Assembly: GCF_000340215.1 (NCBI RefSeq)
Contig: NW_006921532.1
Coordinates: forward strand, 2,707,337 to 2,771,336
Source of the DNA: Pseudocercospora fijiensis CIRAD86
Taxonomy: Eukaryota > Ascomycota > Dothideomycetes > Mycosphaerellales > Mycosphaerellaceae
Direction: 5' to 3'
DNA: 64,000 nucleotides
A program made the translations under genes and the position numbers. Position 1 is the stretch's first letter. Each line of letters opens with the position of its first letter. Shown piece after piece: positions 59,111 to 64,000 of the stretch. Under the pieces are notes generated by a model. It did not search any database. It saw only the letters and a list, made by a program, of their open reading frames with translations, and was not told where the DNA came from.

Positions 59111-60561
59111 GTTACTATAGCTGCTATTAGTCGAGCGGTTAGCGTTATAAGGATACGAGCCCCTTCTACGGCCCCTGTTACGGCCTCCTCTATATAGCCG
59201 GCGGCTACGGCCTCTTCTACGGTTATTGTTACTGTTCCTATTGTTAGTATTATTATTATAGTAGGAACCTTAGTTTCCTCTACGGCTACTACGATTGCCG
59301 CAGTTAGTGCTAGCTAGTCGGATCCTCGATTCTAGTCGTTACTAGAGCTAAACAGCCCGCTCGGCTGTTTCTACTTCGACTATAAATTAAATACGTATTA
59401 GGTTGGCCTATTCGAATACGCGACGGCGGTCCAATTTAAGGACTAATTCCTATCGCAATTTAGGGCGTATTTCGGAAATCTAGATAGAGTCGGTCTTAGC
59501 TAGTAAATCGTCTTCGAGGGTCTTTAAATAGGCCTTAAATAAACGGGCTAATTAATTAGTCTTTTGCTTAGCCCGAAGGTACTAGTCCTAAGCGTGTTAT
59601 TGCCTTAGTATAGGGTTTCTAAGGGTATCTAGTATAATGGTTTTATAGGTTTGCTACTAAACAGCGGTCTAATTAGTAAGGGAGTTAAAGTAGTTATCCT
59701 AGGTGCGCTTTAGGTCTCTATTAATATATTGCATAGCATAGACGACTAGCGAATAGTCGTCTAGTAGGGCCCTTAGTGCATTCCGCTAGTTCAATTTATA
59801 ATTACGTATGTGATTATTGTACTGCTTGCGGCTAGAGCTATTAAATACGGTATAGTCCTTAAGTTTAGCATCCTTCTTCTAGACTAGGACTAATAGTAAG
59901 GAAGGCCCTGCTATTAGCTTAGTATTAGTTATTAGGGCTTCCTATAGGCGGCGGATCTCGAGGAGATTATCCTTTAGCTATTGTTCTTAACGTAGAGTAG
60001 TAAGCCTGTTTTAGGTAGCTTCTTGAAGTCTCTCTACTAGTTAAGGACCAAAGGCTAGTTAGCTATATCGACGATTAACAATGTTATTAAGAATGTCGTC
60101 GATAGGCAATTCTAGGTCGTTATCTAGAACTATAGGTTCTTCGGTAGGCCTAGTAGTAGGCTCTTTAGCAGGCACCTTAGCAGGTGCTTTAGCAGGCACT
60201 TTAGTAGGTACTGTGCTACTAGCGTTGTTATTGCTAGCGCTGCTAGCGGTAGCACGGTTGTTATTGCTTTGTAATAAGCCGGCTATTATAATAGGGGGTA
60301 ATACTAATAATATATTATTAGCCCCTAAGATACGGAAGTGGCGGAATTAGTAGATATCGGTCTAGTATGCTTAACTTAGTATAATAGGCCGTATAGAAGG
60401 CCTTGCTTAATAATTAGTACGGTTGTTTTAGTAGAATAGTACGTATAGGTCCCGTTCTTCGGGCGCAATATAGTTAAATCGATAGTTTTCGTAGCTATAC
60501 CACTAAAAGCTTAAAATAAGGACTATCTAGCTACTACCCTTAAAGGGTAGATCGAATACTG

Positions 60562-60757
60562 TATAAGAAGGGTATATTAGCAGGTAGATAGGGTAGTAGT
60601 AGGTACGAGTAGTATTCGATAAGGATCTAGAAGGAGAGAGAGGAAGGCAGGCAAGTTAGCCTAACGCTAAGCGCTAAGCCCTGCCTAAGGCACCGAGACC
60701 CCGGCTTTACTCGGCCTAACTATATACTAATTACGTATAGCCTCTTTGGCCCTAACA
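60562..60757 (-). repeat. right LTR of gypsy 2
   Basis: 196 bp pairing with 53616-53811. In element sense it starts TGTTAGGGCC. Confidence 0.88.
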
Positions 60758-60762
60758 CCCTA
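60758..60762. repeat. gypsy 2 target-site duplication, right copy (CCCTA)
   Basis: Identical to 53611-53615. Confidence 0.88.
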
Positions 60763-61268
60763 TTCTATACTAGACCGAGTTATAATAGCGTATTACCCTA
60801 TATAAGTTTATTTAACGTAGGGTACAAGAGGGCAGGCTCTAGCGAGCTATAAGCGAGTTTAATACCTTCTATAACCGCGAAGGGCCCTTCTATAAGGATA
60901 CTAAGTGCTAGATGTATATAAACGATCTAGTAACCTTCTAGCAATTTATTTAGAGTAAGGCTACAATACTCGTACTAATAGCTATCCGCCTCGCTCGTAT
61001 AGTAGCGTCTTTAGTGCCTTCCGAGCGCTTATTCTCGGTACTAAATCTTATTTATACGGACACCCGTAACCGACTAGTACCCGCTAAAGTAAACAAGCTA
61101 TAGTATATCTATATTAATAAGCGTATACTATACTATCTGCGTAAGGAAGAGACACTAGAAGAGGCTATTAAAGCGCTCGAAGAAGCACTCGTTACTATCG
61201 GTCTATATAAATAGCTAAACGAGAACCTACTATCTAACGAGCGTATATCGATTGTAGCTATAATCTAA
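60763..61268 (+). pseudogene. hAT-family transposase gene, C-terminal fragment
   Basis: The plus strand continues the frame left at 53615. It reads ISEFNTFYNREGPFYKDTKC and then ASLVPSERLFSVLNLIYTDT followed by RNRLVPAKVNKL. The latter is the hAT C-terminal dimerisation domain. TAG stops interrupt it. The end is taken at the TAA at 61266-61268. Confidence 0.85.
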
Positions 61269-62301
61269 CTAGCTAATTAGAAGCCGAGAAACACCTATTA
61301 ATAGTTAAAAGCGTGTCTAATCGACGTATCTCGGTCGATTAAGTATACTCGCGAGTTAGGGTTTAGTTAGAATACGGATTTAGGAAGCGGGCTTTTTAGT
61401 ATATATTTAGGGCATTATACTACTACTATTTTATTATACTTTATCTTTATACTTTACACGCTTATTATATGTATTAAGACCTTTTATTTGCGCTATTTGG
61501 TATATCTATATATAGTATAGTTAGTGTGTTATACGTATAGAGGGCTATTAGCTTTCCTAATTCTATCCTCTCGGCGGAGCTTCGGAGGTTAGACAGGCTT
61601 TGCCGAGGTAGGCTTAGTAGTATAAAGCTAATTAGTCACTACTAAACAACACGATATTTCATTACTACATTCTATTATAATATATTGCGGCTAATTTTAG
61701 AATTATAGAACTCGATACTGCGATTTTTTTAGTGTAAGAATCAATACATTTGCATCGCTGTATAGTGTATATTAATTCGGTGAAGTATAGGGGCAGAACG
61801 CCGAGATGGCGCCTAACCCTCAGGGTCCCCAAAATATCGCCCCTATACATTCACTTACAGTGGCTGCTGTCACAGGACTTCCTGCAGGTGCATAAAATAT
61901 CCGGATTAGGCTTAGCTTAAATGACTATCATCTATTAGCATCAACCCTAAAATCAACGCAGAACCTGGCTTGCAGCATTCTGATTCTGGCATATACGAGG
62001 TACTATCTATTGATTCATACAAGGCCTGGAGATGTGGAATGTCGTCATGTCCATGAATATTGAGAGTGCTATGTATATGAAGTCGAACCAAGTAATGGCG
62101 TTCTTTCCAAAGCCCATGCCATGCCATGCCATGCATGCTACGTCCTCGTATTGTATGCCATCGCTCGTTGGGTATCATCGCGCAAAAACAAAAGGCCATC
62201 ATATGCTACCGATGACCGAGGCCTGCTAATGACGCATTGCTGCGTGGATCGTCTATTAAACCTGTAGATGCCTGTACAACCCGAGATTTCGCACACGGTT
62301 A
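61269..62301. other. right edge of the repeat block and intergenic sequence
   Basis: RIP-like sequence persists to about 61.9 kb, then unique DNA follows. Near 62115-62138 there is a short CCATG tandem run. The 3' flank of the next gene is at the right end. No gene recognised. Confidence 0.55.
61780..61854. repeat. inverted repeat at the block edge
   Basis: The left arm GTGAAGTATAGGGGC (61780-61794) pairs with GCCCCTATACATTCAC (61839-61854), with one extra base in the right arm and about 44 bp between. It could fold as a hairpin or mark the terminus of a small element. Confidence 0.75.
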
Positions 62302-63207
62302 TCATGCCTTCCTCTGTTCACGCTCGTCTACCTTGCTATCTTCGCTGGACCCTGTAGCAGGCGCTTTGGCTTCGATCGGATCTAGCGTCCAAACCCATCT
62401 TCGATGTCTCTTTCGACGACCAGATGGGCCAGGCGTCTGCGGCGTCGAGTCGCTGTCTTCCTCTTCTGAAGATTCACGCTTGTCTCCGGTCTGAGGCGAC
62501 GAAACCTCTTGGCCTGTACATTTCTGGGGTATGGTATTGTCGTCGCATTGTTCCATTGACGAGTCTTCCGGGGGAGATAGTTCTAGGGTTGATATGGTCG
62601 ATGTGGAAGATTCAATGTCAGAATGGCGCATGGTGAAATTGACATTCTTGACTTCTTCAGTGAGAGGCGTCTTGAATGACACCCTTTTCACAGCGGGAAA
62701 CATCGGTTTGGATTGCGCGAACATCGTTCTGCGAGCCTTGGGCCGAGGGATTGGGGAGTTCACCAGAATAGAAGTGACGCTGTAAGAGAGCTTGTAGGGT
62801 ATGTCGGGAGGGAGAGAATCAATAGTCGACGTCGACGATATCGAAGCAGAAGATGACGCAGAATAGATTGGCGGCGTTGCTTCGTGTGCTTCCGTTGCCA
62901 GAGCTTCGGGGCTCTGTGTGCGAGGAATGTGCGTAGAGGTTTGCTCTACTGTAGGCTTCGATAATCTGCTCGCTGGTGATTGTCGCGCCGGGTGAAATGC
63001 ATTCCGGAAGGTATTCTTCGCAGTGGGAGACGCAGCAGAGTCCAAACGCAAGCTAGTGGAGCTTTTCCCAAACGTCGTGGTTACATTGTTCGTGTCCAGC
63101 GACAACCTCGGACGCTCCGCTTGTGACGACGGAGGCGCGAGCCGTGTCGGTGTCGAGCTCTGACTATAAGAAGTCATGGGCGCCGAAGGAAGTATGGCAA
63201 GTGACAT
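62302..63207 (-). CDS. Ser/Thr-rich hypothetical protein with conserved basic C-terminal motif
   Basis: A 301-residue intronless protein. The ATG at 63207 (starting MSLAILPSAPMTSYSQSSTP) is the first ATG; the longer frame to 63273 begins with GTG. Most of the chain is Ser/Thr/Pro-rich and probably disordered. About residues 190-215 read PAVKRVSFKTPLTEEVKNVN, a short motif that could be a PP1-type KVxF-like docking site. The compact block RRKRHRRWVWTLDPIE is near residues 262-277. Such a basic patch plus aromatic motif recurs in fungal proteins of unknown function. No enzyme domain is visible. It is the first gene of the right flank. Confidence 0.7.
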   Translation of the reverse strand: MSLAILPSAPMTSYSQSSTPTRLAPPSSQAERPRLSLDTNNVTTTFGKSSTSLRLDSAASPTAKNTFRNAFHPARQSPASRLSKPTVEQTSTHIPRTQSPEALATEAHEATPPIYSASSSASISSTSTIDSLPPDIPYKLSYSVTSILVNSPIPRPKARRTMFAQSKPMFPAVKRVSFKTPLTEEVKNVNFTMRHSDIESSTSTISTLELSPPEDSSMEQCDDNTIPQKCTGQEVSSPQTGDKRESSEEEDSDSTPQTPGPSGRRKRHRRWVWTLDPIEAKAPATGSSEDSKVDEREQRKA

Positions 63208-64000
63208 GGTGGTATTAGACTTGGACTCGTGAGCTGGAAGAGGTGGGCATGCCTCCGAGGTCCCACGTCGCACGAAGTCTCAGAAGATATGCAATGGGGT
63301 AGGCAGGTGGCAGGGCAGGTGGTAGGGTACGACGGACGACGGACGACGGACGACGAGTGCGGCTGCGGCTGCGGTGAGTCTGAATGCCTCGTGCTGCAGT
63401 GGTCCACGTATGCAGCTTGGCTCTCGTACATGTATTATTTAAAGAAGCGGTGGATGCCTGATTTGGATCTCGAAAGTCAGATCTCAGCAATAATCAATGC
63501 TCGATGACGCGAGCATAAATTGGGAAAGGACAAGCTCTGCCTGCGGAGCTGTCGTTGCAAGAGTCGAGATTACAGATGGTAGAAGCTGTTATAGTCGCGC
63601 GCCCGGCCCACCTGACTTCTTAATACGATCTGCGAGCTATCCGAAGCGCGGCGAGGCCCTATGTCGAACGGAAATAGCCTCTGTTCATCAGGAAAGGCGT
63701 CATGCGTCGCAATGTTGGTCCATACGGATTTGCAAAGTTACACTGCGGTACACCTTGGACCATTTGGTGACGTCGGTTGGCGCGGGCCTTACGATAGTTG
63801 GGTGAAGAGGCTCTCGAGGATTTGCTCTCGAGGCTCTCTTATTAATGCCTACTAATATCCGCCGCGAGTCTTATGAGAAATGGTCCATAGTGGAAGGTCG
63901 AGCATACCAATAATAATGTGAACACTTTGGTCCACGAGCTTAATGGAGTTTGTGGCTCGTGGTTCTCCATCTCTATCCCTAGTCATGCGGGCGCTTGTTG
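63208..64000. other. intergenic sequence to the window end
   Basis: Promoter side of the preceding gene. A GACGGACGAC-type microsatellite is near 63330-63355 and a GCGGCT run near 63359-63373. No further gene is supported; short frames on both strands lack features. Confidence 0.5.

Larger units (their letters stand above)
53616..60757 (-). mobile_element. chromodomain Ty3/gypsy retrotransposon, RIP-degraded (7.1 kb)
   Basis: 196-bp LTRs and a CCCTA duplication. Coding is on the minus strand. From right to left: gag with a zinc knuckle at about 59.05-59.10 kb; reverse transcriptase with an open stretch at 57900-58301; integrase with an open stretch at 56028-56228; and a C-terminal chromodomain at about 55.09-55.25 kb. 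This is the order of chromoviruses, which target heterochromatin through the chromodomain. Stops, mostly TAG, break the frame throughout. The 1.2 kb between the chromodomain and the left LTR (53812-55050) carries no recognised gene. The element sits inside the hAT transposase gene. Confidence 0.92.
35280..61900. mobile_element. nested, RIP-degraded transposon block (about 26.6 kb)
   Basis: The base composition changes abruptly at about 35280 and returns at about 61900. Inside, TA steps are very frequent, TGA and TGG are rare, and no long intact frame exists. It contains a DUF6589-type gene split by a copia element, tandem-repeat arrays, a RecQ-like helicase pseudogene and a hAT transposase gene split by a gypsy element. 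Boundaries are compositional estimates. Confidence 0.85.

Noticed and set aside
60081..60350. 89-codon plus frame with AGTLAGT-type repeats
   Set aside because: Antisense to the gag region of gypsy 2.
1..64000. tRNA or rRNA genes
   Set aside because: No cloverleaf, box A/B pair or rRNA core sequence was recognised by eye. A tRNAscan-type run would be needed to exclude them.

Overview
This is a window from a filamentous ascomycete (Pezizomycotina, probably Dothideomycetes; the class is inference). Genes have short introns of about 44-63 bp with GTATGT/GTAAGT-type donors and CTAAC/CTGAC branch sites. The families are fungal (UPF1, IMP4, a peroxisomal ABCD transporter, fungal LtrA, cytochrome b561). 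Two large blocks of mobile DNA look damaged by repeat-induced point mutation (RIP): when their frames are read, glutamine and tryptophan codons appear as TAG.

Layout. 1-12.3 kb is a gene arm: an F-box protein (-), UPF1 helicase (-) divergent from IMP4 (+), and a three-exon bHLH transcription factor (-). 12.35-20.05 kb is one complete but dead Ty3/gypsy element (-) with 117-bp LTRs and a perfect 5-bp target-site duplication. 20.06-35.28 kb is a second gene island: a zinc-finger-like protein (+), ABCD transporter (-), cytochrome b561-like membrane protein (-), a glycine-zipper hypothetical (-), a small secreted-protein candidate (+), a six-exon LtrA-like membrane protein with a 16-nt microexon (-), and a broken methyltransferase-like pseudogene (-) cut off at the edge of the next repeat block.

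35.28-61.9 kb is a nested, RIP-degraded mosaic. A DUF6589-type gene (+) is split by a Ty1/copia element (-). Tandem-repeat arrays follow. Then comes a RecQ-like helicase pseudogene (-), and a hAT transposase gene (+) split by a chromodomain-bearing Ty3/gypsy element (-). In both nested insertions the host reading frame resumes exactly after one copy of the 5-bp target duplication, so insertion order can be read directly. Unique sequence returns near 61.9 kb, with a Ser/Thr-rich hypothetical gene (-).

The host genes are mostly unrelated housekeeping and membrane functions, with no evident pathway cluster. The most unusual content is in the second block: a DUF6589 gene and a RecQ-like helicase that converge on a repeat-filled interval, which might be parts of one large ancestral mobile element. 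That link is a hypothesis. No tRNA, rRNA or CRISPR array was recognised.
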